A DNA stretch of 64,000 nt, from the NCBI GenBank assembly GCA_041398665.1, contig JAWKUH010000004.1, positions 62,001-126,000 of the forward strand, written 5' to 3'. Source of the stretch: Rohdeia sp041398665. Its GTDB lineage: Bacteria > Planctomycetota > UBA1135 > GCA-002686595. Positions within the stretch are counted from its first letter, which is position 1; each line of letters starts with the position of its first letter. The position numbers and the translations under genes were made by a program. The notes under the pieces were generated by a model that saw only the letters and a program-made list of their open reading frames with translations, did not search any database and was not told the DNA's origin. Positions 1 through 10,251 of the stretch are shown piece by piece.

Positions 1-177
1 GGACTGCAAGGGGGACGACAAACTTCGGCGCGCGCGCGAAGTCGACGACCGCGCGTCCCCCGGGATGTGCGATGTAGAGCGCGGGGAGGGCGGCTCCGGA
101 CCGCGGGAGATGCGGTTTCGACCGGGACCGGGCGCCGTAGGACGCACCCGCTCGTCGGGTGCTCGCACGACACCGAC

Positions 178-1011
178 ATGGGTCGACGACAGAACAGCTA
201 TCGCACGATCTGGATCAGCGACCTGCACCTCGGCACGCGGGGCTGCAAGGCGGAACTCCTGATCGACTTCCTGAAGCGCCACGACTTCGAGACGCTCTAC
301 CTCGTCGGCGACGTCGTCGACGGGTGGCGCCTGCGGCGCTCGCCCTACTGGAACGCCGCGCAGAGCCGCGTCGTCCAGCACCTCCTCAAGCGCGCGCGCA
401 AGGACGGCAACGTCGTCCTCGTGCCGGGCAACCACGACGAGGCGCTGCGCGACTACGTGGGCTACGACTTCGGCGGCATCTCGCTCGTCAAGGAGGCCGA
501 GCACACGACGGTCGACGGCAAGCGCCTGTGGGTCGTTCACGGCGACCAGTTCGACGGCGTGATGCACGGTCACAAGTGGCTCGCGATCCTGGGCGACCAC
601 GCCTACCAGTTCGCGCTGCGCGTGAACCACGTCTACAACTGGTGGCGCAAGGTGCGCGGCAAGCCCTACTGGTCGCTGTCGCAGTACCTCAAGAACAAGG
701 TGAAGAACGCCGTCGACTTCATCTTCGAGTTCGAACAGCAGCTCGCCCACCACGCGAAGAAGCGCGGCTTCGACGGCGTGGTGTGCGGCCACATCCACCG
801 CGCCGAGATCCGCGAGATCGACGGGATCCTCTACGCCAACGACGGCGACTGGGTGGAGAGCTGCACGGCGCTGGTCGAACACGACGACGGCCGGCTCGAG
901 ATCCTCGACTGGCCGAGCATCTGTGCGGCGCGCGCCGCGGACGAGGCGCAAGCGGTGCTCGTGCGCGAGACGAAGGTCCTCGAGTTCGAGGAAGAGGAAG
1001 CCGAGGCCTGA
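178..1011 (+). CDS. LpxH-like metallophosphoesterase
   Basis: A 277-residue calcineurin-fold phosphoesterase of the UDP-2,3-diacylglucosamine hydrolase (LpxH) type. Metal-binding blocks occur in family order: ISDLHLG (about residue 12), GDVVDGW (about 44), GNHDE (about 82), VVHGDQFD (about 120) and GHIHR (about 205). LpxH family enzymes cleave UDP-2,3-diacylglucosamine to lipid X in lipid A synthesis. Close relatives without the full LpxH signature are often only called UDP-2,3-diacylglucosamine diphosphatase-like, so the substrate is inferred. The start is ATG 178, because the 37 upstream codons are Arg/Gly-rich and not protein-like. The C-terminus ends in an acidic tail. A glycosyltransferase begins 51 bases downstream on the same strand, which fits an envelope role. 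Confidence 0.85.
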   Translation: MGRRQNSYRTIWISDLHLGTRGCKAELLIDFLKRHDFETLYLVGDVVDGWRLRRSPYWNAAQSRVVQHLLKRARKDGNVVLVPGNHDEALRDYVGYDFGGISLVKEAEHTTVDGKRLWVVHGDQFDGVMHGHKWLAILGDHAYQFALRVNHVYNWWRKVRGKPYWSLSQYLKNKVKNAVDFIFEFEQQLAHHAKKRGFDGVVCGHIHRAEIREIDGILYANDGDWVESCTALVEHDDGRLEILDWPSICAARAADEAQAVLVRETKVLEFEEEEAEA

Positions 1012-1049
1012 GCGCGTCGCCGCGAGGACGACCACCGAAGCACCTTAGA

Positions 1050-1055
1050 TACCCT
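1050..1055 (+). promoter_or_regulatory. -10 box TACCCT, leaderless-type
   Basis: TACCCT lies 7 bases before the GTG start of the glycosyltransferase at 1063. This matches the TANNNT-N6/7-start arrangement seen at six other genes in the window, so transcription would begin at or within a base or two of the start codon. Inferred from pattern only. Confidence 0.4.
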
Positions 1056-1062
1056 CCCCGCG

Positions 1063-2137
1063 GTGGCACGCATCTTCTACTCGATGGCCGGCGAGGGCCG
1101 CGGGCACGCGACGCGCGTCCGGACGGTCACCGACCACCTGCGCGAGCGGCACGAACTGACGCTGCTCGCGCCGGGCGACGCCTACGAACTGCTCGAGAAG
1201 GCGTACCGCGCGAGCGACGTCCGCGTGCAGCGCATCCCCGGGCTGCGCTTCGCCTACGACCGGAAGCAGAAGGTGTCGCAGCTCGGGACGGCGGCACTCG
1301 TCGCGCGCTACGCCCTCGCCCTGCCGCAGATCGACCGCGAGCTCGCCGAGCTCATGCGGCACCACCGCGCCGACCTCCTGCTCACGGACTACGACCCGGG
1401 CGGTCCGCGCGCGGCGAAGCGCGCCGGCGTCCCCTACGTCGCGCTCGACCACCAGTCGTTCTTCAACTTCTCGGACCTCTCCTGGTTGCCGAAGAAGTTG
1501 CAGCACCGCGGCGCGTTCGTCGCGCGCATCAACCGCTTCCTCTACCACGGTCAGCGGCACACCATCTCGTCGTCGTTCGACCCGATCCGCTCCCGGGCGT
1601 GGAGGACCGCGTGACGTTCGTCGGTCTCAAATGCTGCGCACGCCGATCCTCGCGGCGACGCCGGGCTTCGGCGACCACGTCGTCGCAGTACTGCCGTCGG
1701 CAGGTGCAGGAGAACGTGCTCGCGACGCTCGCCGCCGCGCCGCTGCCCGTCCGCGTCTTCGGTCTCGGCGAGCGCGAACCGCGCGGAGCGATCACCTTCG
1801 AACCGATCAGCGAACAGGGCTTCATCGAAGCCCTCGCCCGCGCGCCGCGCCGTCGTCGCGTCGGCGGGCAACCAGCTCCTCGGCGAGGCGCTCTACCTCG
1901 GCAAGCCGTTCGCGCTGCCCGAGATCGGGCAGTACGAGCAGGAGATCAACGGTCACCGGCTCGAGCGCCTCGGCGCGGGTCGCGCGATCGCCTGGACCGA
2001 ACTCACGTCGGAGGTGTTGGAGGCGTTCCTCGACGAGAGCGAGCGCTACCGCGACGCCGTCGACCGCGAGCTCGCGGGCAACTCGGCGGCGGTCGCCGCG
2101 GCGGAGCTGGCAGCTCGCGGAGATCGGGGCGGTCTGA
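1063..2137 (+). pseudogene. GT-B glycosyltransferase, several frameshifts
   Basis: The first 183 codons (1063-1614) are intact and begin IFYSMAGEGRGHATR, the nucleotide-sugar glycosyltransferase N-terminus seen in MurG/UGT-like and MJ1255-type proteins. After about 1600 the homologous reading continues only by hopping frames: GVEDRVTFVG, then ILAATPGFGDHVVAVLP, then VLATLAAAPLPVRVFGLGE, then ASAGNQLLGEALYLGKPF, and finally AEIGAV before TGA at 2135-2137. That is at least five indels in 550 bases. The C-terminal half carries the sugar-nucleotide site blocks (SAGNQLLGEAL, GKPFALPE). The rebuilt length of about 355 residues is normal for the family. The dense shifts with preserved protein sequence suggest sequencing error as readily as true decay. 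Confidence 0.7.
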
Positions 2138-2250
2138 GACGGAGTCCGTCCCAGGGGGAGCCCCCGGTCGGCGGTCGCGCGGGCGGTGTCCGGTCGAGCG
2201 ACGTCTCGGCCGATGGAGCCCGGATCGGAACACCCGTCCCAGGCTCCTCC

Positions 2251-5200
2251 ATGCTCGTGCTCGCCGCTCTCGCGCTCTCGTCCGCGCCAGCCGCTCGTCC
2301 AGCCGCTCGCCGCGCAGGTCGGCGACGAGCCGACGCTCGTCCACGACGTCCGCCACACCGACACGATCCCCGCCATGACGCGGACGTACGACGTCGCGGC
2401 GGGAGCCGACGTGCTCGTCGAGGTCGGCGGGTACCGCGGCTCCGAGGACGGCCAGGCGACGCAGCCCACGTTCGCGATCGCTCGCGACCGCGCGACGGGC
2501 AGCGAGCGCTGGCGCCGCGCCGACCCGTCGTACGAGTACGCGGAGGCCGTCGCGCTCTCACCGGACTCGACCGTCGCGTACCTGACGGTACGAACGACCA
2601 ACACCGCTCAGTCCGTGTACGACGACGGCGTGATCGCGCTCGACACCGCGACCGGTGACGAGCTGTGGCGCTCGATCGGCGCACCCGCGCCGGCGCTCGC
2701 TCTCGACGTCTGGGTGACGTCGTTCGCCGTCTCGACCGACGGTGCGACCCTCTACCAGTTCCGGGTGCGCGACCTCCTGGCCGGCTTCCCGGCGACCGGG
2801 ATCCCCTGCTGGATCGTCGCCCTCGACGCCGCAACGGCGCGACCAGGTGGGCGGTCCCGGTCGACGGCGAGAGCCTCCCGTCGCGCAGGGCTCTTGCCGC
2901 ACGGAGTTCATGGTCCTTGAGCGTCGACGTGACGAAGGTCTTCTCGCGTTCCGACGGTCGCGCCGAACGGAGCGTTCCTCGCCGCGTTCGACGCAACGAA
3001 CGGCGCGGAGGTCTGGCGGAGTCCGCTCGACGGAGCGGGTTCCGTGACGCCGCCCCGCCGATCGTCCGTCCGGACGGCACCGGCGTGCACGTCGTGACGC
3101 GTACACGGAGTTCGGTTCGCCGCCTGTCGGCGAGATCCTCACGTTCGATCCGTCGACGGGCGCCTCGATCGCATCCGTACCGAACGGCCTTCGACCTGGC
3201 GCGCCGTCGCCCTCTCCCGCGGGAACGGATCTCGCGATCGCAGGGAACGACGAGCGCCGGATTCGGCTTCTTCGGCCACGAGTTCGAGGTCCGCGAGGTC
3301 GGTTCTCGCGACCGGCGCGGTCCTGCTGTCGGACACGCGCAGCGACCCCGTGGGATGGGCAGTCGCGACGGACATCGGCTACGGCCGGGGCGGCACCTCG
3401 ATCGTCGTCTCGTGGCTCCACGGCGATGCCGCGCCTTCCGAGTTCGACGCGAACCTCTGGTGCCTCGACGTGTCGAACGGCGCGACGATCTGGGAGGACA
3501 CGAACACCTCGCCGACGTGCAGAACTCGTGGCCGCAGGAGGACTGGCCTTCTGACGTCCACGATGCGCCGGGTGGAGCTGTCTGCAGCCGGACCACGGCG
3601 CTCGTGCACTTCACGTCCTGGCTCGAGGACGACGCTCGCGGACGAGGTCCTGACCTCGACGCACCTCGTCGCCGATGGGACGCCGCTCTCCGAGGATTTC
3701 GACGAGGACCGCATGCCCACCGCGACGGACGCGACGGCCGCGTGTGGTTCGGACCGGCGGCGGGCCAGGTCACGACCTGGACGAACCACGAGTCACAGGA
3801 GGTCCGCGCCGGTCGTCGGCGTGCGGCTCGACGTGCTAGGGACGCCGCGACGGAGTCGATCAGCTCGACGACGTTCCTCGACGACGTCCCTGGGGTCGGA
3901 GCACGACGCCACCCTGTCGCCCGACGGCCGGTTCGTCGCGATCGAGCAGCGGACGGCGACGGGTTGGCGGCTCTCGGTCGTCGACGCGGCGACCGGGAGC
4001 ACGGTCCACACCGACGACGACTTCTCCTCGGCGGGCAAGTGTGTGGGTTGAGCGCAGACTCGTCGCGCCCTCGTGTACTGGTCCGGTCCGAGCACCTCCG
4101 AGGTCGTCTCCGTCGACGCGGCGACGTGGACGCAGCAGTGGTCGCGGAGCGTGACGCTGCCGCCCGGCATCGCGTTCGGACTGCACGCCGATCTCCTCGT
4201 CGACCCGATCGACGGCGCGGCGATCCTGCTCCGGAGGCACGGCCTCGCCTCGGGACCGATCGACCTGCTCACGCGCGTCGACGCGACAGGTTCCGTCGAG
4301 TACGAGTTCACCGCCCCCGCGCACGTCGATCCCGTCGTCTCGAGCGGCGACGTCGTCGGGACGCTCTTCCCCTACGGCAGGGGCGTGGTCTTCGGCGGGC
4401 TCGTTCGCCGCATCGCCCTCTCCGCCGACTCGTCCGTGCTCTACGGTCCCGAGCGATGGACGTCGCCGTCCGTCGGGACGTTGGTGCTCGGGGCGCCCGC
4501 CGCGCCCACGGCAGCGGCCCTCTGGGTCGCGCCGATCGGGGCCTCTCCGGCGCTGCGGACCGAGATCGTCGACCTCGCTCCGTCGAAGGACGGTCGATCC
4601 GTACACGTCCTGCTGCGTCACTTCGACGGCGACCTGCTGCCGTTGCGCGCGGAAGTCGTCACGCTCGACGCGGCGACCGGAGCACAGCTCTGGAGCCACG
4701 AGTTCGCGGACGAACTCGGTGAGGTCCGGACGCTCCGTTCGCTCGCGTCCGGTTCGCGCCTCGCGGTCGTCGCCTCGCGCGGCACGCGGCCGGAGGGCGG
4801 GAAGGGCGGACTCCTCGCGATCCTCGACGCCGCGACCGGCGTGGAACTCTCGCGCGCGGAGATCGACGAGCCGGCGGGCGCCCACTTCGTCGACGCCGCG
4901 TTCGCGGACGCCGGCGTCGTCCACACCGTCGGCACGCGCTCCGACGTGCTCAACGACTCCGACGGCGCCCTCCTGCGCTGGCAGTTCCCGCCGCTCCTCC
5001 AGGGACCCGACGAGGTCTCCGTCGCGACGGGCGGCACGGTCGAGCTGCACGTCGATCTCGAGGCCGCGCTCGCCGGCGACGTCTACGTCGTGGTCGGCGG
5101 CGTCTCGGGCACGTCGCCCGGCACGCCGCTGCCGGGCGGACTCACGCTGCCGCTCAACACGGACGCGTACACCGACTGGTCGATCGCTTCGGCGAACTCG

Positions 5201-5386
5201 GCGGTCTACCAGGCCTCGCTCGGACTGCTCGACGCCTTCGGGGACGCGCACGCGCGCCTCGTCGTGCCGCCGCTGCCCGCCGCCTTCGTCGGTCTGCCGC
5301 TCGTGCACGCCGCCGTCGCCTTCGACGCGGCGAGCGGCACCGCGAGCGTCGCGACGCAACCCGTGGGGCTGCAGCTCGTCCCCTGA
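2251..5386 (+). pseudogene. secreted beta-propeller protein, frameshifted paralog
   Basis: Starts at ATG 2251 with a short signal peptide (MLVLAALALSSAPA) and then repeatedly changes frame up to about 4070. The last 437 codons (4073-5386) are intact. Recognisable blocks include DEPTLVHDV, VALSPDSTVAYLTV, ALDTATGDELWRS and LDAATGAQLWSHE, typical of PQQ/WD-like propeller blades. The order and wording match the intact neighbour at 5497-8601, so the two are tandem paralogs. The C-terminus (about 110 residues) has VYVVVGGVSGTSPGTPLPGG, LGLLDAFGDAHARLVVPPLP and FVGLPLVHAAVAFD, a domain I associate with secreted planctomycete proteins. Function is unknown; probably an exported surface or scaffold protein. 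Either a decayed duplicate or a stretch of poor consensus. Confidence 0.65.
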
Positions 5387-5462
5387 CGCGCCTCGGCGGG
5401 GACCGCGAACGGGAACGGCGGACACGACGGAACGGAAGGCCCCTGCGGGCCGGGTCAGGGAC

Positions 5463-5490
5463 TAGCCTGGGATCGTCCCCTTCCGGAGGA
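5463..5490 (+). promoter_or_regulatory. -10 box TAGCCT and Shine-Dalgarno GGAGGA
   Basis: TAGCCT at 5463-5468 is followed by a strong ribosome site GGAGGA at 5485-5490, six bases before GTG 5497. The Shine-Dalgarno match fixes the start of the large propeller gene and shows that leadered genes coexist with the leaderless ones. Confidence 0.5.
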
Positions 5491-5496
5491 ACCGCC

Positions 5497-8400
5497 GTGC
5501 TCGTCCTCGCCCACACGATCGCTCTCGCTTCGCTCACCGCCGTCCCGGCGCAGACCGACGACCCGACGCTCGTCACCACCGTCGTCCACGCCGAGACGGC
5601 GCAGGGTCGGTCGCGCGGGAACGACACCGCCGCCGCGGGCACCGTCGCGGTCACCGTCGGTCAGATCCGCGACGACGCGGTCGGTGCCGGCTCCGTCCGG
5701 CTCGCCTTCGTTCGCTGCGTCGAGCGCACCACGGCGACGACGCTGTGGCGGGTCGACGATCCGAGCGCGGACACGGCGCTCGCCGTCGCTCTGTCGCCCG
5801 ACGGCGCGACGGCCTTCGCCGTGCTGCGCACCCCGTCGATCGGCGGTGCGCCGGGACTCGACCAGGTCGTCGCGTACGACACGACGAACGGAGCGGAGCT
5901 GTGGCGCACGACGGCGCAGCTCCCCTACGGCGACCCGTACCTCGCTTCGGACGTCGACGCTCTCGTCGTCTCGCCCGACGGCACCCGGCTCCTGCGACTC
6001 GACTTCGCCATCGCGACGCAGAGCGAGATGCGCCTGCGCAGCATCGACACCGCGACGGGACAGGTCGACTGGACCACGACGAGGCTCGGCTACGACCCGT
6101 CGGAGTACTACCAGAGCACGGAGTCGAAGTCGCTCGACGTCGCGCCCGACGGGAGCCTCGTGTTCGTCTCGTTCGTCACGTACTCGGGGGGCACGTCCGA
6201 CGGCAACGTCGGCGCCTGGTCGACGACCGACGGCACGGAGCAGTGGGTCACGACCTACGCGACGCCGAGCGTGACCGACGTCGTCTCGCGGCCCGTCGCG
6301 ACCGCCGACTCGAGCGGCGTGCTCGTGATCACGCACGTGCTCCCGCAGGGTTCGCCCCTCGGTCCGATCCGTCGCCTCGCGAGCAGCGACGGGAGCGAGG
6401 TCTGGAGCACGCCGGTCGACTTCACGGCGACCTGCCTCGAGCTCTCGCCGACCGTCGCCGACGTCGCGGCGGCGGGTTGGCTGACGACGGTCCTCCCGAG
6501 CAACGACGACGTCGCGCTGCAGTCGTTCGACGTCGCGACGGGCGCGTCGAACTGGTCCGTGGTGCTCCCGCAGACCGGTTCGCTCGACGAGCCGTTCGAC
6601 CTCGTGTTCGCGCCGGACGGTTCGCGGCTGTTCGCCCACGTCCACCGCACGCCGGACGCCTTCGGCGCGCCGAACGTCGTGGAGGTCGTCGGCGTCGATC
6701 CTTCGACCGGAGGTTCTGCGACGTTCACGAGCGTCGCCGTCGAGAGCGAGTTCGCGGACGACTTCTTCCTCGACAGCGCGATGGTCCAGGGCGCGGCGCT
6801 CGCCTTCGGCGGCTACGCGCGCCTGCACGTCCCGCAGTACGACTCCCTCGGCGACGATCCGCGCTACGGCGTCGACGCGGGCGGCCAGATCGCCTACTCG
6901 ATCGCCACGGACGACGAGCTGCCCGAGACGGCGGACGTCGTGGGGCGGGTCTGGATCGAGCCGGACGGCGCGCACGTGCTGAGCTGGAAGTCGTGGTACC
7001 AGGACGGGCTCCAGACCGCCGGCATCCGCATCGAGCGACGCGACACGGCGACCGGTCAGGTCGTGTCGACGTTCGAACTCCCGATCGCGGCGCCGACCGC
7101 GGACGCCTTCGACGTCGCGCTCTCGCCCGACGCGCGCCTGCTCGCCGTGCAGCGCAACGTCGCGATCGGCATGCGTGGCATCTCGGTCTTCGACGTCCGG
7201 ACCTCGGCGCTCGTCGCCGAACACGTCCCGGCGACGACGATCCTCACGTCGTTGCTCGCGTGGAGCGACGACAGCACGCAGGTGCACTGGCTCTCGCGCG
7301 GGACGTTCGGGAGCCGCGGCATCCTCGACGTGACGACGGGGCAGGCCGTCCTGTCGACGACACTGCTCTCCGGCGTCTTCAACTTCGGTTCGGTCACGCC
7401 GCGCGGCCTCGTCGTCGACCCCCAGAGCGGTGCTTCGTACGAGCTCTACCACGCCTCGAACCCGACGTCGGCGATCGACGAACTCGTGCTCGCGCGCCGC
7501 GACACCTCGGGCGCGGTCGTGTGGTCGAAGTCGCTCCCGTCGAGCAACGTGTTCTTCACGCCGAACACGCTGGTCTCGCGGTCCACGCTCGGTGGAGCGA
7601 CGTTCTTCGGCGACGTGCAGGACGCGCTCGCCCTGTCGCCCGACGGCGCCACGCTGTACCTCACCGACATCTACCAGTCGCCGACGGGGTACGGCTCGCG
7701 GCTCGGCGCCTTCGACGCGTCGAACGGTCAGTTCCAGTGGATCGCGGGATCGACGACGGCGCCCGGTGCCTCCCCGCGCAGCGTCGACGTCGAGGCGTCC
7801 GCCGACGGACGCTTCGTGCACGTGCTCGCCGAGGGCCGCGGCGCGTCGCAGGTCGACCCGCTGCGCGCCCACGTGTTCGCCTACGACGTCCAGTCGCACC
7901 AGCTCGCTTGGCAGCGGACGCTCGACGAGTCGATCGCGCGCGCGCGGGAACTCGTGTCTCTCGGTGAGGGCGGACGCGTCGCCGCGATCGTGGTCACGGG
8001 CGACCAGTTCGCGACGACCGGCGGGTTCGTCGCCGTACTCGACGGGGCGAGCGGGACCGAACTCGGTCGTGTCGTGCTCGACGAGCCGCAGGGCGGCGAG
8101 TACGTCGACGCCGACGTCGACGACGAGGGTCACCTGTGGATCGCCGGAGCGCGCCGGACCGGCGTGTGGGGCACCGACGGCACGCTCGAGCGCTACGACC
8201 TCCCGTCGCTCGCGCAGGGGCCCGACGAGCTCTCCGTCTCCGCCGGCGGCGCGGGCGCGCTCCACGTCGACGCACCGGCCTCGCGCGCAGGACACGTCTA
8301 CCTGCTCGTCGGCGGCGTGTCGGGCACGAGCCCGGGGACGCCGCTCACCGGAGGGCACGTCCTCCCGCTCAACTTCGACGTGTTCACGCAGTTCTCGATC

Positions 8401-8601
8401 GACGCGGCCAACTCGCCGCTCTACCAGGGCTCGCTCGGACTGCTCGACGCCGCGGGCGACGCGCACGTACGCCTCGTGGTGCCGCCGCTGCCCGCGGTGT
8501 TCGTGGGGCTGCCGCTCGTCCACGCCGCCGCGACGTTCGACACGACGCTCGGCGTCGCCAGCGGCGCGACCTCGCCCGTCGCGCTCACGCTCGTGCCCTG
8601 A
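5497..8601 (+). CDS. large secreted beta-propeller protein
   Basis: A 1034-residue exported protein. Residues 1-20 (MLVLAHTIALASLTAVPAQ) form a signal peptide. The body holds many blade-like repeats of the PQQ/WD type, including AVALSPDGATAF, VAYDTTNGAELW, SIDTATGQVDW, FDVATGASNW, LALSPDGATLYLTD and AVLDGASGTELGRVVLDEP. At the end is the same 110-residue domain as in the upstream paralog (VYLLVGGVSGTSPGTPLTGG; GSLGLLDAAGDAHVRLVVPP; FVGLPLVHAA). The domain-end wording resembles C-terminal modules common on secreted planctomycete proteins, possibly for sorting. No catalytic motif is visible. The start is supported by a strong ribosome site. The gene is fully open over 3.1 kb, in sharp contrast to the frame-broken copy just upstream. 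Confidence 0.85.
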   Translation: MLVLAHTIALASLTAVPAQTDDPTLVTTVVHAETAQGRSRGNDTAAAGTVAVTVGQIRDDAVGAGSVRLAFVRCVERTTATTLWRVDDPSADTALAVALSPDGATAFAVLRTPSIGGAPGLDQVVAYDTTNGAELWRTTAQLPYGDPYLASDVDALVVSPDGTRLLRLDFAIATQSEMRLRSIDTATGQVDWTTTRLGYDPSEYYQSTESKSLDVAPDGSLVFVSFVTYSGGTSDGNVGAWSTTDGTEQWVTTYATPSVTDVVSRPVATADSSGVLVITHVLPQGSPLGPIRRLASSDGSEVWSTPVDFTATCLELSPTVADVAAAGWLTTVLPSNDDVALQSFDVATGASNWSVVLPQTGSLDEPFDLVFAPDGSRLFAHVHRTPDAFGAPNVVEVVGVDPSTGGSATFTSVAVESEFADDFFLDSAMVQGAALAFGGYARLHVPQYDSLGDDPRYGVDAGGQIAYSIATDDELPETADVVGRVWIEPDGAHVLSWKSWYQDGLQTAGIRIERRDTATGQVVSTFELPIAAPTADAFDVALSPDARLLAVQRNVAIGMRGISVFDVRTSALVAEHVPATTILTSLLAWSDDSTQVHWLSRGTFGSRGILDVTTGQAVLSTTLLSGVFNFGSVTPRGLVVDPQSGASYELYHASNPTSAIDELVLARRDTSGAVVWSKSLPSSNVFFTPNTLVSRSTLGGATFFGDVQDALALSPDGATLYLTDIYQSPTGYGSRLGAFDASNGQFQWIAGSTTAPGASPRSVDVEASADGRFVHVLAEGRGASQVDPLRAHVFAYDVQSHQLAWQRTLDESIARARELVSLGEGGRVAAIVVTGDQFATTGGFVAVLDGASGTELGRVVLDEPQGGEYVDADVDDEGHLWIAGARRTGVWGTDGTLERYDLPSLAQGPDELSVSAGGAGALHVDAPASRAGHVYLLVGGVSGTSPGTPLTGGHVLPLNFDVFTQFSIDAANSPLYQGSLGLLDAAGDAHVRLVVPPLPAVFVGLPLVHAAATFDTTLGVASGATSPVALTLVP

Positions 8602-8644
8602 GCACGGACCGACGGCGATCGGTACCGGACGGAGCCGCCGCGGG

Positions 8645-8650
8645 TAGCTT
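8645..8650 (+). promoter_or_regulatory. -10 box TAGCTT, leaderless-type
   Basis: TAGCTT ends six bases before ATG 8657, in the context CGGGTAGCTT. It is one of the clearest TANNNT-N6-ATG cases in the window and favours ATG 8657 over the GTG at 8651. Confidence 0.45.
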
Positions 8651-8656
8651 GTGCGC

Positions 8657-9679
8657 ATGATCGGCGCACTTCTGCTCGCGGCGGCTCCCGCGTTCCCGCT
8701 CTCCTCCACCGCCGAGCCCGTCGCGACGGACGGCGCTCGCGCGACGGCGACGCTCGTGTTCGGGGACCAGGCCCTCGTCCGCGGCGACGACTCGTCGGCG
8801 ACGTTCCGCCGCGTCGGCCCCCGCGGCGAGCCGCTGCTCGAGGGCGCGCCCCGGACGACGAGCGAGGAGGCGCGACTCGCGGCCGCGCTGCGCGGCGTGC
8901 TACGCCGGGAGACGGCGACGCTCGACGGCGCGGGCGCGCAGGCGCTCTTGGGTCGAACGCGTCTCGTCGGCGCGCGCACGCTGCCCGCGGACGACGCGGG
9001 CGAGATCGAACGCTGGAGCTCGGCCGACGTCCCGTCGCACGCCTCGCTGTGGTTCCGCGCGGCGGTCGACCCCGGGACGCGCTACTTCGTGCCCTGCGCG
9101 CCGACCTCGGACGCCGCCGGGGCGAGCGTCGCGCTCGGACCCGCGTTCTCGCCCGACGCGCAGGACCTCGCGGCCTGGATCGTCGGGCTCGAGCTGCTCG
9201 CGACGCACGAGGCGGAGCTGTGGGAGCGCGTCCGTGCGCACACCTCTCGCGCGGGTCGCGCGTGCGCTCCCGGTGAACTTCGCGGCGACTCGCCCGAGGA
9301 ACTCGTCGCGCTCGCGGACGACGTCGCGGCGATCGGCTTCGACGACGACGCGATCGCGGAGTGCTGCACCGCGTCGTTCGACGGCACGACGCTGCGGACG
9401 CACGCGAGCCTCGACGCGGCGGCGCTGGCCGAGGCGCTGCTCCAGTGCGGTGCGTCGCCCGACGACGTGGGGCGCGCGGCGCTCGCTCTCGAACCTGCGG
9501 CCTTCCGAGCGCTGTTCGCCGCGCAGTGGGACGCGTCCGCGTTCGTCGTGGGCCGCGTGCTCGCGACGGCTCCGGAGGACGGTGTCGACCTCTCGCGCAG
9601 CGCCTTCGAGCGCAGCACCGAGGCGGGTCGCGCGAAGGCCGAGGCGCTGTTGCGCGCGGCGGGCGGCGCCGAGCGCTGA
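8657..9679 (+). CDS. exported hypothetical protein
   Basis: About 340 residues. The N-terminus MIGALLLAAAPAFPLSSTA is a plausible signal peptide. I do not recognise the family. The mature part is Ala/Glu/Asp-rich, largely helical in composition, with one potentially paired set of cysteines (FVPCAP, RACAPGEL, ECCTASF, LQCGASP). ATG 8657 is preferred because a TAGCTT box lies exactly six bases upstream; GTG 8651 in the same frame is the alternative. The next open frame begins 14 bases after the stop in another phase. The two could be one gene split by an indel, or a coupled pair. Confidence 0.65.
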   Translation: MIGALLLAAAPAFPLSSTAEPVATDGARATATLVFGDQALVRGDDSSATFRRVGPRGEPLLEGAPRTTSEEARLAAALRGVLRRETATLDGAGAQALLGRTRLVGARTLPADDAGEIERWSSADVPSHASLWFRAAVDPGTRYFVPCAPTSDAAGASVALGPAFSPDAQDLAAWIVGLELLATHEAELWERVRAHTSRAGRACAPGELRGDSPEELVALADDVAAIGFDDDAIAECCTASFDGTTLRTHASLDAAALAEALLQCGASPDDVGRAALALEPAAFRALFAAQWDASAFVVGRVLATAPEDGVDLSRSAFERSTEAGRAKAEALLRAAGGAER

Positions 9680-9693
9680 GCGGCGTCCGTGCG

Positions 9694-10242
9694 GTGCGCG
9701 TCGCGGCGACGGCGCGGACGACGACGGAGCTCGGTGTGAGCACCGCGGAGTCCGTCGCGACCCGCGTCCTCGACGGCGCGTTGACGCACATCGACCAGAA
9801 GGTCGCCGAGGGGGACCGCGTGATGGGCGTCGTCGGCGACGACGCCTGGCTCCTCATCTCGGGGACGCTCGTGGTGCTCCCCGACGTCCAGGTCGCGCGC
9901 ATGGAGTTCGGCGAACGGCGTTCGTCGTTCCGTCTGCTCCACGACCTCGCGACGCGGCGCGACGTCGGCGCGCGGACGAACGCGGAGGGCGAACTCGTCC
10001 TGTTCGACGACGCGGGCGAGCTCTGCGTCCTCTCGCTCGGCGACGACGCGCTCCCGAAGGCCATGCGCTTCAGCGACGCGGTCGCCGAGCGACGCTACGA
10101 GTACGACGAGTGGAAGTCGTTCGGTGGCCTCGTCGTCCCGGCGCGCTACCGCGAGATCGGGGCGCGCGCCACGTCCGTCGAGATCACGGCCTGCGAGAGC
10201 CTCGCGACGTTCGAGCCGAAGCTCTTCCGCGCGCCGGGTTGA
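9694..10242 (+). CDS. hypothetical protein, start uncertain
   Basis: About 180 residues, closely following the exported protein that ends at 9679. The readable segment runs from about TTTELGVSTAESVATRVL to LATFEPKLFRAPG. Alternating strand-like stretches (VVGDDAWLLISGTLVVLP, GELVLFDDAGELCVLS, YDEWKSFGGLVVPARYREI) recall the beta-rich LolA/LppX-like or DUF4292-like folds in which a measured signal is compared with a reference, but that link is weak. No signal peptide is visible from GTG 9694 or GTG 9736. It may therefore be the C-terminal domain of the preceding gene after a frameshift near 9675. The 3' end faces btpA with a 9-base gap. Confidence 0.5.
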   Translation: MRVAATARTTTELGVSTAESVATRVLDGALTHIDQKVAEGDRVMGVVGDDAWLLISGTLVVLPDVQVARMEFGERRSSFRLLHDLATRRDVGARTNAEGELVLFDDAGELCVLSLGDDALPKAMRFSDAVAERRYEYDEWKSFGGLVVPARYREIGARATSVEITACESLATFEPKLFRAPG

Positions 10243-10251
10243 TCCCCGAGC

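Noticed and set aside
9361..9693. Extension of the gene at 9694 upstream into the exported protein
   Set aside because: That part overlaps another gene in a different frame and reads Arg/Gly-rich. A frameshift fusion of the two genes stays possible but is not shown.
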